Shown: positions 21,557 to 30,358 of the stretch, one piece after another
How positions within the stretch are numbered: the stretch's first letter is position 1
Layout of the letters: each line of letters opens with the position of its first letter
Assembly: GCF_000974485.1 (NCBI RefSeq)
Contig: NZ_BBOM01000010.1
Coordinates: forward strand, 248,001 to 312,000
Direction of reading: 5' to 3'
DNA from: Streptomyces sp. NBRC 109706
GTDB taxonomy: Bacteria; Actinomycetota; Actinomycetes; Streptomycetales; Streptomycetaceae
DNA: 64,000 nt
The notes under the pieces: generated by a model
Told to the model about the DNA's origin: nothing
The model's input: only the letters and a program-made list of their open reading frames with translations
The model's database searches: none
Translations under genes and position numbers: made by a program

Positions 21557-21946
21557 TCACGGTTGCTCTCCCTGCTGGCCGGTGAATGCGTTGGTGTCGA
21601 TGAGGTGTTGGATACGGCCGGTGAAGCGCTGGCCGAACTCGGGGCCCATGCGGTGGGCGAGGGCGAGGAGTTCGGTGACGAGCGCGGCGGCGCCGTCCTC
21701 ATTCATCAGGTAGAGGTTCCTGGCGCGATCGCTGCTGCGGTTGATGCGCCCTTCGAGGAGCATGGCCAGGGCGGGGGTACCGTCGGCGGTCTCGACCTGC
21801 GAGACGGTGGAGGCATCGAGGAGGACAGCGTTGGTGGTGTCGACGATCACGGCGTTGCGGTCGTGGGGCCCGCCGGGGCCAGCGATGTCGCCGCCGCTCC
21901 GGCGGGGGTCTCCGCTGACGCGGCGGCCGTTGGGCTTACGGGGCAT
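21557..21946 (-). CDS. Hypothetical protein
   Basis: 129 residues from ATG 21946. A basic glycine-rich N-terminus (PRKPNGRRVSGDPRRSGGD) precedes a regular alpha/beta region (AVIVDTTNAVLLDASTVSQV; ALVTELLALAHRMGPEFGQR). It overlaps the end of the 22341 gene by 100 bases, so one of the two boundaries may be wrong. Confidence 0.55.
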   Translation of the reverse strand: MPRKPNGRRVSGDPRRSGGDIAGPGGPHDRNAVIVDTTNAVLLDASTVSQVETADGTPALAMLLEGRINRSSDRARNLYLMNEDGAAALVTELLALAHRMGPEFGQRFTGRIQHLIDTNAFTGQQGEQP

Positions 21947-22341
21947 GGCTCTCCTATGAGTGAGGGCGGGCTGTCTGGGCAGTTGATGGTGCGGCAGCCC
22001 TGGTCGCTGTAGCAGCCGTGGGCGCACCGAGGCCGGTTGTACTCGGGATCGGACTCGCGGTGTGGGGCTCGTCTCGCCGGATGTGTGGCGCGCTTGTGCC
22101 AGCCGTCCGGCTCGTCCTGGGTGTTGGGGTCCCAGGCGGTGTAGGCGGCCTCGACGGCGGCCGGGTCGCGCGGGTAGCACCAGCCGTGGTCGTAGCTGGT
22201 CAGCCCCTCGGAGCCGTGTGGTGTGGCGATGAGGCGGATGTTGTAGCCGTACCAGAGCCACAGGTATCGGTGGCTGGCATCGGCACCGAGGACATGGCCC
22301 TGCCAGTGCTCGTCGTAGGGCAGGCGGGCAGGCGTGCTCAT
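21847..22341 (-). CDS. Hypothetical protein with Cys motifs
   Basis: 164 residues from ATG 22341, coupled (ATGA) to the 22338 gene. The first half is aromatic (YLWLWYGYNIRLIATPHGSE, YDHGWCYPRDPAAVEAAYTA) and typical of proteins that format an environment-facing or nucleic-acid surface in phages; CAHGCYSDQGCRTINC is a zinc-binding candidate. The last 33 residues overlap the next gene and are low complexity. Confidence 0.55.
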   Translation of the reverse strand: MSTPARLPYDEHWQGHVLGADASHRYLWLWYGYNIRLIATPHGSEGLTSYDHGWCYPRDPAAVEAAYTAWDPNTQDEPDGWHKRATHPARRAPHRESDPEYNRPRCAHGCYSDQGCRTINCPDSPPSLIGEPCPVSPTAAASAETPAGAAATSLAPAGPTTATP

Positions 22342-22553
22342 CGTCGCGCTCCGGGCGGGGTGCGGTTTTCGCGGATGGCGTCGCCGAGGTAGACAAGCGC
22401 TGCGGCCATCGCGAGCTGGGCACGGGCCTGGACGATGCCTGTCAGCTCTTTCCGGTTGACAGAAACGCCGTCGAGCTTGTGGATCTCGCTGCTTGCAGAG
22501 TTGAAATGGTTGATCGCGCCTTCTCGTGCGCCGAGGGCATCGCTGTGGCTCAT
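22338..22553 (-). CDS. Small helical hypothetical protein
   Basis: 71 residues, starting MSHSDALGAREGAINHFNSA and continuing with LTGIVQARAQLAMAAALVYL; wholly helical. Proteins of this kind recur in actinomycete integrative elements with no assigned role. Stop overlaps the next start by 4 bases. Confidence 0.6.
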   Translation of the reverse strand: MSHSDALGAREGAINHFNSASSEIHKLDGVSVNRKELTGIVQARAQLAMAAALVYLGDAIRENRTPPGARR

Positions 22554-22615
22554 ATCTGACTCCGGGGTGGCTCAGGCCGCGTCGCGGCGGTTGGTGTGGG
22601 CGAGGCAGGGGGTCA

Positions 22616-22972
22616 TCACAATGGCGAATCGTGGGTGTGACAGGAGCACGGCTCTGGCCAGGAACCGCCGGCGTCCCGGAGGATCGACTCCAGGTCTGAT
22701 ATGTGCGTCGGGACGTCTTGCTGTGACGCGATGGTGTCCATGTCCTGTGTCCAGTCCACGAGCGCAGCCACCGCGCTGGCCGCATCGGTCGCGGCCTGCT
22801 GCGTGGGGAAACAGGCGAGGGAGTATCCGTTGCTCCGGTGCGCCAGGTACCAGCGGTCGCTCGCCTCATCGCAGAATCCGGGCGGCAGCTCGTAGACGAG
22901 CAGACCGGGGATCGGCTCTGCCGCGTCTACTCCTACGGTGCCGGCGGTGGTGTCGATGTGGTGGTGCGGCAT
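22616..22972 (-). CDS. Hypothetical protein
   Basis: 118 residues. GLLVYELPPGFCDEASDRWY, then YSLACFPTQQAATDAASAVA and a C-terminal SCHTHD; it looks like an alpha/beta domain with a few Cys. It starts 16 bases after the large HTH gene ends, so the two share a transcript. Confidence 0.6.
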   Translation of the reverse strand: MPHHHIDTTAGTVGVDAAEPIPGLLVYELPPGFCDEASDRWYLAHRSNGYSLACFPTQQAATDAASAVAALVDWTQDMDTIASQQDVPTHISDLESILRDAGGSWPEPCSCHTHDSPL

Positions 22973-22988
22973 GTGTGCTCCCGGTCGA

Positions 22989-25550
22989 TCAGGCCGCGGC
23001 GGGGCGGCGGTTGGTGTGGGCGAGGCAGCGCCAGCACGCGTGGTGCTGGGCGCGGCCGTGGGGGCAGGTGGCCTGGTCGTGCTGGTCGTCGGCGTGCGCG
23101 TCGGCGAGGCTTGCGCGGAGCATGTCCAGGCGGTCGTTGAGGAGTTGGCGGCCGGTGCCCGCCGGGGCAGCGCCGGTGGCCGGTGTGGGGGTGCTGCGGG
23201 TGAGGCGCGTGGTCGCCTCGCGGGTGGCGCGGTCGCGCAGCTCGGTGGCGGCGAGCCGGCCCGCGAGGGCCTGAGCGTGCCGGTCGGCGCCCTGGGCGCG
23301 GGCGGCGTGCTGCGCTTGGTCGATCGAGAGGTAGGCGAGGCTGCGGCCGTGCTCGGCGCGCTCCTCGATGTCGGCCAGATCGTTCAGGTCGCCGACCGCT
23401 GGGGCGATCTCTGCGATGTCGGCCACCAACTCGGTCGTCTCGGCCTCGATCCGGCAGGTGGCACACACACCGTGGGTGAGCGCGTCGGTGTGCGTGCCGC
23501 AGTCGGAGCAGCGGCCGGCAGTGCGCCGGAGGATGGCCGGGGCCGGAAGGACGCCAGGGGCCTGACTGTGGGTTTGACCTGGCTTTTTCGTGGTGTCACG
23601 AACAAGCCCGTCGGGGCGCGAGCTTCGTGTCGAAGTGGCGCCCGCCCTGGGCTGGGGCGGCGGCAGCAGTTCCGGGATCGGCACGCCGGCCGCCCGGTCG
23701 GTCACGCACCCGGGGCAGGCCCCGGAACGCGTCATGGGGGTGGCGTGGTGAGGGCACAGGCCGGCAGCGATTCGCTCGTGCTGGACCCGGGCCAGCCGGC
23801 GGCGTGCCACCTCGGCCGAGCACACCGGGCACTCCACCGGTTCGCCGGGCGCCCATGGCCGGTACAGCAGCCCGCCGTCGCAGTCGGGCAGGTTGCAGCC
23901 CCAGCGGGCGATGCCGACATGCAGCAACCAGGCTGCGGGGTCGTGGGGCCGGCCGCCGTCCAACCTGGCGCGGCGGGCCTCGATGCGGCGCCGGATGCGG
24001 TCGACCATCCCCGGCTCGGCCGGCCCACCAGCAGGCCCGAGTTCGGCGCCGATGGCGCGGGCAGCACGGCGCAACATGTACGGCCGGATCTCGGGCAGCA
24101 GGTCCCGCACCGGCTCCAGGACAGCCCAGATCCGCGGCGCGAGCGTCAGGCCTGGCCCGGTGTAGCCGGCTGGGGCAGTGCCGGCCGCGCGGTCGCCGCT
24201 GGCCGGAGAGCGCCGCTGACGTTCGCCGGTGGCGGGGCTGCTGCTGGCCGTGCCGATGCCGGCACCGGGATGGCTCGCGCCGGCCCCCGGCCGCTGCTCC
24301 TGGCCGGCGCCGCTGGCGGTGGGCTCGCGGCGGGCCCACCCCGGGACGTGGCCCGGCCGGGCAGCAGCCCGCGCCGGGTCCTCGCTGCTGCTTCCGTCGC
24401 GCCCGCTGTCGCCGCTGCTGATGGTCTGGTTGGTGGTCGAGCTGTGGTTGTCCGTCCGGGCCGCGAAGCGGTCCGAGCCCACGCCCGCGCGCGCTACGCG
24501 TAGTTGCCGCCTACGGCGGGACGTAGAGACGGCAGTGGGCAGGTACTCAACGTCAGTGAGTGGTAGGTCTTCCTCTGTCGCGAGGGATCCGCCGGAGTGA
24601 TCATGACCCGATCCGCCTGAGAGGTGAGGACTCGCCCCGCCCATCTCGTCAGCGGCCAGGGGGAGTTCGAGTTGGCCCGGCAGTTCCTCCGGGGCGCCGA
24701 GGGCGAGTTCGAGCTGGCACCCATCGGCCGCCGGCGTGCTGGCGGAACCTTCGCCGTACTCCTGGCCCTCGTCCAGGTCGTGGCCATCCCCGTGCAGGAC
24801 AGCGAGCCGGGCCCGGCCGGCGGCCAGCGCCTGGTCCTCGCCTCCGCACGCCGGCCCCTCGGGCGCCTCTCCCCGGCCAGCGTCCGGCACCTCGGCAGAT
24901 GCCCCGGTAGGTGCCTCAGTCTCACCAGCCCCGGGCACAGCGTGCAGGGGATGCCGGTGCGCCACGTACACGTGCCGGCCCTGCCGACCGGAGCGCTGCT
25001 GGACGCCGATCCACCCGGTGGCCTCCAGCTCACGCACCAGCACCCGGGCGCGGCTGGCTCCCACCCCGAGCAGCCGGCCCAGCTCCGCGAGGGTGACGGG
25101 CAGTTGACGGGCCTGAGCGTAGGCGATGCCGGCGTACAGCCGCAGCAGCCGCGGCGGCAGGGCCTCGGCCGCCGCCACCGGCAGCCACACCCACCGCTCG
25201 CCGTCGGCGACGGGCCGGACGGACCGCTCGGCGGTCTGGCCGCGCCCCCCGCGGTGCGTGCGCCGCCGGGAGTGCACCTCGGTCAGCTCGTCGGCCCCGG
25301 TGGGGCGCATCAGCGCGGTGAGCCCCTTCTCAACCGAGGACACCGGCATCCCGAGCGACGCCGCTATGTAGTGGACGCCGGCCGTGCACGACTCGCGCCG
25401 CGCGGACAGGGCCGCGACCTTGACGTACACCGGCAACGCCCGGTCGTCGTACGCCTGGTCGGCCACCACGCGCCAGGGGACCTGGACACGCTGACCACGC
25501 CGGCCGCAGCCGGCAGCCACGCCGCGCGGCGTGGTGTGTGGTGAGCGCAT
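22989..25550 (-). CDS. Large winged-helix, replication-initiator-like protein with zinc ribbons
   Basis: 853 residues from ATG 25550 (AGGGGACCTCG upstream). N-terminal helix-turn-helix region (residues about 20-180) with YVKVAALSARRESCTAGVHY and LAELGRLLGVGASRARVLVR; a long Pro/Gly/Ser-rich middle (200-470); a helical block (IWAVLEPVRDLLPEIRPYML); then zinc motifs CNLPDC, CPVC, CPHH, CPGC, CSDCG, CATC and a C-terminal CPHG...CWRC. The plan matches the protein at 1777-3297. It may recognise the element's origin; no catalytic motif for polymerase or helicase is visible, so partners or host enzymes would be needed. Confidence 0.65.
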   Translation of the reverse strand: MRSPHTTPRGVAAGCGRRGQRVQVPWRVVADQAYDDRALPVYVKVAALSARRESCTAGVHYIAASLGMPVSSVEKGLTALMRPTGADELTEVHSRRRTHRGGRGQTAERSVRPVADGERWVWLPVAAAEALPPRLLRLYAGIAYAQARQLPVTLAELGRLLGVGASRARVLVRELEATGWIGVQQRSGRQGRHVYVAHRHPLHAVPGAGETEAPTGASAEVPDAGRGEAPEGPACGGEDQALAAGRARLAVLHGDGHDLDEGQEYGEGSASTPAADGCQLELALGAPEELPGQLELPLAADEMGGASPHLSGGSGHDHSGGSLATEEDLPLTDVEYLPTAVSTSRRRRQLRVARAGVGSDRFAARTDNHSSTTNQTISSGDSGRDGSSSEDPARAAARPGHVPGWARREPTASGAGQEQRPGAGASHPGAGIGTASSSPATGERQRRSPASGDRAAGTAPAGYTGPGLTLAPRIWAVLEPVRDLLPEIRPYMLRRAARAIGAELGPAGGPAEPGMVDRIRRRIEARRARLDGGRPHDPAAWLLHVGIARWGCNLPDCDGGLLYRPWAPGEPVECPVCSAEVARRRLARVQHERIAAGLCPHHATPMTRSGACPGCVTDRAAGVPIPELLPPPQPRAGATSTRSSRPDGLVRDTTKKPGQTHSQAPGVLPAPAILRRTAGRCSDCGTHTDALTHGVCATCRIEAETTELVADIAEIAPAVGDLNDLADIEERAEHGRSLAYLSIDQAQHAARAQGADRHAQALAGRLAATELRDRATREATTRLTRSTPTPATGAAPAGTGRQLLNDRLDMLRASLADAHADDQHDQATCPHGRAQHHACWRCLAHTNRRPAAA

Positions 25551-25590
25551 CGAGGTCCCCTGGCGCGTGGTGGTGTACGGGAGAGGGCGG

Positions 25591-25830
25591 CTACTGTCCG
25601 GCCGCGATGGCGCGCAGTCGCTCCAGTCCGCCGCGCTGTCCGACCAGGGCCAGGGCTGCGGCGTACTCGGGCCACGCATCGCTGAGGCGGGAGGCGTTGT
25701 CGTCGTCGGCCCACGCCCAGGCTTCGAGCAGCTTGGCGGTGAACGATCCGGGCGGGTAGCCGCCGCGGTTCTCGTGGTAGAGGACGTGCGCGGCGACCTT
25801 GGCGGGGATGGTGACGGGCTGCTGGTTCAT
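25591..25830 (-). CDS. Conserved small mobile-element protein
   Basis: 79 residues. MNQQPVTIPAKVAAHVLYHE followed by GSFTAKLLEAWAWADDDN and LSDAWPEYAAALALV is a pattern I associate with Streptomyces phage and element early regions. No function is known. It lies 40 bases upstream of the large HTH gene. Confidence 0.65.
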   Translation of the reverse strand: MNQQPVTIPAKVAAHVLYHENRGGYPPGSFTAKLLEAWAWADDDNASRLSDAWPEYAAALALVGQRGGLERLRAIAAGQ

Positions 25831-25863
25831 GGCGTGCTCGCTCTCGGGGTTGGGGTAGTTGGT

Positions 25864-26007
25864 TCAGTCGGCGTTGGTGAGCCAGCGGTCGTAGGTGTCG
25901 CACTCACAGGCGCAGCGGTGGCTGCGCGAGCACGGGCACGGCTCGCAGCAGTAGTGGGTCGGGCAATCCCGGCAGTAGGGCTGTCCGCATTCCTCGCAGC
26001 GGTCCAT
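25864..26007 (-). CDS. 47-residue cysteine-rich protein
   Basis: MDRCEECGQPYCRDC, then CCEPCPCSRSHRCACEC: thirteen Cys in 47 residues, enough for two or three zinc sites. ATG 26007 overlaps the previous stop (ATGA). Confidence 0.6.
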   Translation of the reverse strand: MDRCEECGQPYCRDCPTHYCCEPCPCSRSHRCACECDTYDRWLTNAD

Positions 26008-26228
26008 CACGCACCTCCGGTCGCTGAGCCGACGGCCCGGCGGCGCACGTCCGCCGCACGCCTGGCCCGCATCCGGGCGAGGATCTGGGCGCGGGTGGGC
26101 TGCTCCCACTGGTGCATCCCGGCCGACGCGACCCACCGGGAGCCGTGGCCGCGCTGCTCGGTGCCGCACCAGCGGCAGCCGAACGGCGTGGGCGGCTGGC
26201 TGTCGGGGTAGCGGGTCACGGGCGTCAC
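26007..26228 (-). CDS. Small zinc-finger-like protein
   Basis: 73 residues; FGCRWCGTEQRGHGSRWV could bind zinc with His, followed by a basic helix (AQILARMRARRAADVRRRA). GTG start overlaps the preceding stop (GTGA). Confidence 0.6.
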   Translation of the reverse strand: MTPVTRYPDSQPPTPFGCRWCGTEQRGHGSRWVASAGMHQWEQPTRAQILARMRARRAADVRRRAVGSATGGA

Positions 26229-26458
26229 GACTCACCTCCGTCGCCTCCGGGCCGTCGGTGCTCCTCGCACCGGATGCCCACACGAGGCAGCAACCACCGC
26301 AGCCGCGCCCAGCCAGCGAACCTGGCCGAGCAGCGGCAGCAGGTGTAGATATGCCACGGGCGAGGCTCCTCGGCGGACACCGCAACCGCATGGCAGCCAG
26401 GGCAGCGGTGGGGTTTGTCGCTGTTCCACGGCAGCACCGGCCTGGGCGGGCGACCCAT
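26225..26458 (-). CDS. Small zinc-ribbon protein
   Basis: 77 residues with CPGCHAVAV and CCRCSARF spaced by about 20 residues, a standard zinc ribbon, and a final CEEH. Both ends overlap neighbours by 3-4 bases. Likely nucleic-acid binding; role unknown. Confidence 0.65.
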   Translation of the reverse strand: MGRPPRPVLPWNSDKPHRCPGCHAVAVSAEEPRPWHIYTCCRCSARFAGWARLRWLLPRVGIRCEEHRRPGGDGGES

Positions 26459-26910
26459 CACAGGACACCTCCCGCCACGGTGGTGATGTACCGGTAGCCG
26501 CTGCTGGTCGGCCGCAGACGGCGCAACTGCACGCGCGTCTGCCGCCTCCGGCCACGCGCGACAGGCTGAGGAGTAACGCCACCCGTCGCCGGGTCGTAGG
26601 CGACGGGGATCATCACGGCGTGCGTGTCGGTGATCTCCTGGATCAGCAGGTAGCGGCCAGGCACACGCCGGTCGGCGTCCTGCCACACCTGCCCCACCGC
26701 AGGCTCCGGAGCGGCAGCGCCCTCCTCCGCCGGGGAAGCCAGCGCCAGAGGGAACCCCCACAGGCTCCGGCCGTCCGGCAGCACGATCTCCCATGGCCCC
26801 CTGAACAGGCCGTACGCCGCCCACCGCGCCGTATCGTCGCCGAACCGCTCCCGGGCCTCGGCCAGCAGCTCGTCCTGCGTCAGCTTGCGGTACTCAGCCA
26901 CGGCCGTCAC
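26458..26910 (-). CDS. Hypothetical protein
   Basis: 150 residues from GTG 26910 (GTG 26901 is equally possible). LTQDELLAEARERFGDDTAR, then WEIVLPDGRSLWGFPLALAS and a C-terminal basic barrel-like region with VGQVWQDADRR, as seen in several small proteins of this operon. Start lies within the previous gene's end. Confidence 0.6.
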   Translation of the reverse strand: MTAVAEYRKLTQDELLAEARERFGDDTARWAAYGLFRGPWEIVLPDGRSLWGFPLALASPAEEGAAAPEPAVGQVWQDADRRVPGRYLLIQEITDTHAVMIPVAYDPATGGVTPQPVARGRRRQTRVQLRRLRPTSSGYRYITTVAGGVL

Positions 26911-27820
26911 CGCCCTCGGCAGCGCGGTCCCACTCGCCAGCAGCCCGAGCCACCCCCACTTCAGCGATACGCTCCAAATAGTCCAGCCGCGCCCCCTCAG
27001 CCCGCGCGTCCTTCCAGACCAGCCACACGGTCGCGGCATCGGGCACGCGGTACGCCTCGTGCAGATAGTCCCGGCCAGCAGGCGTCAACGACCCGGGCGA
27101 CACATCCGACAGGGCCTCTCGCACGATCGCCGCCGGCGTAGCCCACTGGCTCGCCCCGCCCGCCTCGGCCTTGCCCCAGGCATTGTGGAGATCCCGCCGA
27201 GTCAATTCGTGACGGTCAGCACCTCCCGCCGCCTCCCGCAACCCCTCGGCGCGACAGGCGTCCGTCGCGGGTCCCGCAGCGACCGGCGCCCCGGTGGCCG
27301 TCTCGCGCCGAGCGTCCTCCACAAGCAGGTCGTCGCGCTGCTGGATCGGCTCGGTGATGCGAGCACGCAGCTGCTCCAGCTCCTCGCGGTCCGCGTTGTG
27401 CTCCCGCAGGAGCCGCCCGTACCGCTGCGCCTGCTCGGCCAGAGCAGCGGCGGCATGGGCATGCTCGGTCCGCAGGCGGCGGATCTCGGTCGTGGAGAGG
27501 AGTACCGCGCGCCCCAGGTCAGCCAGGGCTGACGGCTCATCGCCATAGGCGCGCAGCATGGTCTCGGCCATGGCCTCCAGCGCCACCACACCCGGCGGCA
27601 CATCCAACCCGACCGCCCGCGCCGCTTCCTCCGAGCACACCGGGCCGTCCGTGATGGCCCGCAGCCGCTCGACCTCGGTGGCGAGCGCCCCGGCGATGTC
27701 GGCCAGAGCGCGCTCGGTGCCGTCGTTGTAGGTGGCGGTGGACCACGTGCTGGTGCGCTCTCGGTACTGGCTCAGCCGCACCAACGCCTGACCAGCAGTC
27801 AACGGCTCCGGGGCAATCAC
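26894..27820 (-). CDS. Coiled-coil hypothetical protein
   Basis: 308 residues from GTG 27820. The centre (about 115-175) is a long coiled coil (ALAEQAQRYGRLLREHNADR, EELEQLRARI); the C-terminal third carries YLHEAYRVPDAATVWLVWKD and a helix. Similar proteins are described only as hypothetical in phages. Coupled to both neighbours. Confidence 0.6.
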   Translation of the reverse strand: MIAPEPLTAGQALVRLSQYRERTSTWSTATYNDGTERALADIAGALATEVERLRAITDGPVCSEEAARAVGLDVPPGVVALEAMAETMLRAYGDEPSALADLGRAVLLSTTEIRRLRTEHAHAAAALAEQAQRYGRLLREHNADREELEQLRARITEPIQQRDDLLVEDARRETATGAPVAAGPATDACRAEGLREAAGGADRHELTRRDLHNAWGKAEAGGASQWATPAAIVREALSDVSPGSLTPAGRDYLHEAYRVPDAATVWLVWKDARAEGARLDYLERIAEVGVARAAGEWDRAAEGGDGRG

Positions 27821-27951
27821 CGGCCCTCACCGCTCTCGGCATCCCACGCATCGGCGATGTGCCGCAGCACGCGGGCCGCGTCCGGCTTACTCACCCCGTT
27901 GGCAGCGGCCAGCCGGATCGTGGGCACCTGCCCAGGGATGAGCCGCGGCAT
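27817..27951 (-). CDS. 44-residue small HTH-like protein
   Basis: ATG 27951 overlaps the preceding stop (ATGA), and its stop overlaps the next GTG. The sequence IRLAAANGVSKPDAARVLRH is a single helix-turn-helix-like unit. Too short for confident assignment. Confidence 0.5.
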   Translation of the reverse strand: MPRLIPGQVPTIRLAAANGVSKPDAARVLRHIADAWDAESGEGR

Positions 27952-28493
27952 CAGGCGTCACCACCCGCGCCGCCGGAGACGGGCGTCACCTGCACGGGCC
28001 GCCACCCGTAGTAGTCCGGCGTCGTATACGCCTCGACGTGGTGTGAGGGGATGGAGATCCTGTAGTGATCCGTCCCGGCCAACGGGATGTCCCGCAGGAT
28101 CCGCCGCCATCCGAACGCCACCCCGAGCCCGTCACCAGGGGAGTCCCACCCAGGCGGCGGGACAGCAACGTGCGAGACGTGGAACTCGCCCTCCGTCGGG
28201 TGCCCGTAGGAACGGCCCGGCATGAAAAATCCGTGCAGGCCACGCAACCACTCGCTCACGCGCCTGACCGCCACCGTGGCCGCAGCGATCTCGCGCTGTA
28301 CCTCGTCCGGGCGCTGATCCAGGGCGAGAGGCATCTCACCGTGGTGGGTCTCCCACTCGTCGTGCACCAGGTACTCGGTCACTCGATCGCCGTGGGTGCA
28401 CACCAGCTCGGCATATCGGCCCAGCAGCGCGTCACCCACGGCCGGCAGTTCGGTGGCCAGGGACACACGGGCACGCTCCATCAAAGTTGTCAC
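27951..28493 (-). CDS. Hypothetical protein
   Basis: 180 residues from GTG 28493, chosen because protein-like sequence (VTTLMERARVSLATELPAVG) begins there. DDEV-type acidic patches and GFFMPGRSYGHPTEGEFHVS suggest an alpha/beta fold; the end (YRISIPSHHVEAYTTPDYYG) is aromatic. The 147 bases upstream to the vWA gene show no other gene. Confidence 0.6.
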   Translation of the reverse strand: MTTLMERARVSLATELPAVGDALLGRYAELVCTHGDRVTEYLVHDEWETHHGEMPLALDQRPDEVQREIAAATVAVRRVSEWLRGLHGFFMPGRSYGHPTEGEFHVSHVAVPPPGWDSPGDGLGVAFGWRRILRDIPLAGTDHYRISIPSHHVEAYTTPDYYGWRPVQVTPVSGGAGGDA

Positions 28494-28640
28494 AGGGGCT
28501 CTCTCTCGGGCGGGATGTGGGCGGCCTGGGCGCCGCCCGACGGCAAACCTCGCAGGGCGCGCGGCAGTTGGGGCCTGGCGGCCCGCGCCGGGGGCAAGAC
28601 AGGGGAGCGCGAGCCACCAGGGGCTCAAGGGGTGCGGAGG

Positions 28641-29333
28641 TCAGGCGGGGAGGACGCCAGCCGCCCGGGCAGCCTCCAGCCACGCCGGATACTCGTGGAG
28701 CAGCCCGTCGTACAGCTCGGCGTCGCCCATGGCGTGCGGGTCGGCGGCGTGCACCAGGCTGGCGTTGTCCACCCGCCGGCCCCTCAGAGAGTCCAGCTTC
28801 TCCAGGAACTCGATCCGGTCCCCGAACCCCACGAACGACCAAAACAGCGGCAGCCCAGAGACATCTCGCATCGTGTGGGCCGCGTCCCTGCGCGAGTTGG
28901 GATTGCCGTCCGTCTGTGTGATGACCAGCGCCGGGTCCGCCGAGCCCGAGGCCCGATAGTGCGCCACCACCGCCCGCATCGCCGCCGGCAGATTCGTCGT
29001 CCCCCACGGCTGCCGCACATGCAGGTGCTCAATGACGCCCTCGTACTCCGACAGGCGCACGTCCACGGCCGGCGCCGCCTCCGATCCGAAGAACACCACC
29101 GGCACCACGCCGTCATCGTCCAAGTGGGCGCACAGCGCCAACGCCTGCTCGGCGAGCCGCTGCACCGCGCCACTGCGGTAGTGCGGCTGCATCGAGCGGG
29201 AGTGGTCCAGCACCAGGTACACCGCAGCCGAGGCGTCGCCGAGGCCGCGCTGCTCCAACGCGACCGCAGCCTGCTTCGCCAGCGACACCAACGCGGGCGC
29301 CTCGGTCTCGACCTTGCTCAGGTTGATCGGCAC
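28641..29333 (-). CDS. von Willebrand A (TerF/TerY-like) domain protein
   Basis: 230 residues. AAVYLVLDHSRSMQPHY carries the MIDAS motif (DxSxS variant DHSRS), TTNLPAAMRAVVAHYR supplies the conserved Thr, and LVITQTDGNPN the downstream Asp. The N-terminal KVETEAPALVSLAKQAAVAL is the usual start of tellurite-resistance-type vWA proteins, which are cytoplasmic and accompany TerD and phosphorylation modules. No other ter gene is in the window. It may assemble protein complexes by metal-dependent binding. Confidence 0.8.
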   Translation of the reverse strand: MPINLSKVETEAPALVSLAKQAAVALEQRGLGDASAAVYLVLDHSRSMQPHYRSGAVQRLAEQALALCAHLDDDGVVPVVFFGSEAAPAVDVRLSEYEGVIEHLHVRQPWGTTNLPAAMRAVVAHYRASGSADPALVITQTDGNPNSRRDAAHTMRDVSGLPLFWSFVGFGDRIEFLEKLDSLRGRRVDNASLVHAADPHAMGDAELYDGLLHEYPAWLEAARAAGVLPA

Positions 29334-29334
29334 G

Positions 29335-29607
29335 TCAGTAACTCCTCATCGTCATCGGATCGTTGATGTCCGTCGCGCCGGCCGGCGCAACGGGATGTCC
29401 TACACAGGCAGCCCGGTGCTCGCCTCGCACCTGGGCCACGAACGGCGGCACGGCCTCCTCGCCAGCTGCCGACAGCAACGCACCGCACCGGCCGCACCAG
29501 TAGTCCGCCGCCGGTACCTCCATCCACGTCCCATCCCGTAGCCGGCGCCCGAGGCCGACCCACAGCGAGGCGGCCACCCCGGGCACCGCCACCTCCGCGT
29601 GCGTCAC
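29335..29607 (-). CDS. Small zinc-site hypothetical protein
   Basis: 90 residues from GTG 29607, coupled by GTGA to the upstream HTH gene. VPAADYWCGRCGALLSAAGE then HRAACVGH gives a C-x2-C...C-x2-H site. It ends one base before the vWA gene starts. Confidence 0.55.
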   Translation of the reverse strand: MTHAEVAVPGVAASLWVGLGRRLRDGTWMEVPAADYWCGRCGALLSAAGEEAVPPFVAQVRGEHRAACVGHPVAPAGATDINDPMTMRSY

Positions 29608-29804
29608 CGGCCGGCCTCCCGCAGCTCGGCGATGTACCGAGACACCGTCCGCTGGCACACACCGAGCCGGCCGGCGATCTGCCGCGCACTCCACCCCCGT
29701 GAACGCAGCCGCGCCGTGGCCTCCACCCGCTCCCTGCGGGACAGGCCATCCGGCGGGCCGCCAGACAGCACCGCGTCCACAGCCATCTTGTCGATGCCAC
29801 TCAC
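29604..29804 (-). CDS. Small helix-turn-helix protein
   Basis: 66 residues. LRSRGWSARQIAGRLGVCQR and TVSRYIAELREAGR form a complete HTH like that of sigma-70 region 4 or transposase N-termini. Coupled by 4-base overlaps to the HNH gene upstream and the 29335 gene downstream. Probably a DNA-binding accessory of the element. Confidence 0.7.
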   Translation of the reverse strand: MSGIDKMAVDAVLSGGPPDGLSRRERVEATARLRSRGWSARQIAGRLGVCQRTVSRYIAELREAGR

Positions 29805-30358
29805 CCCAGCCCCTGCCTCTCCCGCACACAGGCATGGCAGTAGGCGGTGCCATCAGGCAGCCGGCGCCGCCACACCGCCTGGTCGTGGCCTCGCCGGCAC
29901 TCCTCCGCGTTGGCAATCCCGAGCAGCGCAGCCAGCGCCTCACGCACCCGCTGACGTCCGGCGGTGTCGTCCAGATGGGTCGGGGCTACGCAGTCCTCGG
30001 GCATGTCACACTCGGGCAGCACATGCCCCACGGGCTCGCGACCGTTGGCCCAAACGAAAGCGAGGCGGCGCACGGGGTAGTGACGGCCACGGTGGTTGAT
30101 CTCCGGCATCCTGCGGTCTCGGGGGCCGTCCCACCTCACATGACCGCCGTCGACCAGCACGGCGTGCTGTGCCCACCGATGCAGCAACGGCGCAGTGGCG
30201 CGGCGCCCCCGGGACCGAGGCGGCATCCCCGCCTCGTCCCGGATGCGGTTGACCGTGCGCCACGCGAGCCCGAGATCACGGGCTACCCGCTGCACCGGGG
30301 CACCAGCACGCAACCGCCGCTCGATCTCGGCCCGTTGCCCGAACGTCACCTGCGCCAC
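29801..30358 (-). CDS. HNH endonuclease with N-terminal HTH
   Basis: 185 residues. FGQRAEIERRLRAGAPVQRV and ARDLGLAWRTVNRIRDEAGM are an HTH; the middle has the HNH layout of phage group-I-like endonucleases: YPVRRLAFVWANGREPVGHV, CDMPEDCVAPTHLDDT (C...C...H), and a final CHAC zinc pair. Phage HNH proteins of this type often assist DNA packaging or act as homing nucleases. Overlaps the RuvC gene by 13 bases. Confidence 0.75.
   Translation of the reverse strand: MAQVTFGQRAEIERRLRAGAPVQRVARDLGLAWRTVNRIRDEAGMPPRSRGRRATAPLLHRWAQHAVLVDGGHVRWDGPRDRRMPEINHRGRHYPVRRLAFVWANGREPVGHVLPECDMPEDCVAPTHLDDTAGRQRVREALAALLGIANAEECRRGHDQAVWRRRLPDGTAYCHACVRERQGLG

Noticed and set aside
22938..24503. 521-codon plus-strand frame
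   Set aside because: Antisense to the large HTH/zinc-ribbon gene, whose Cys motifs and neighbours support the minus strand.
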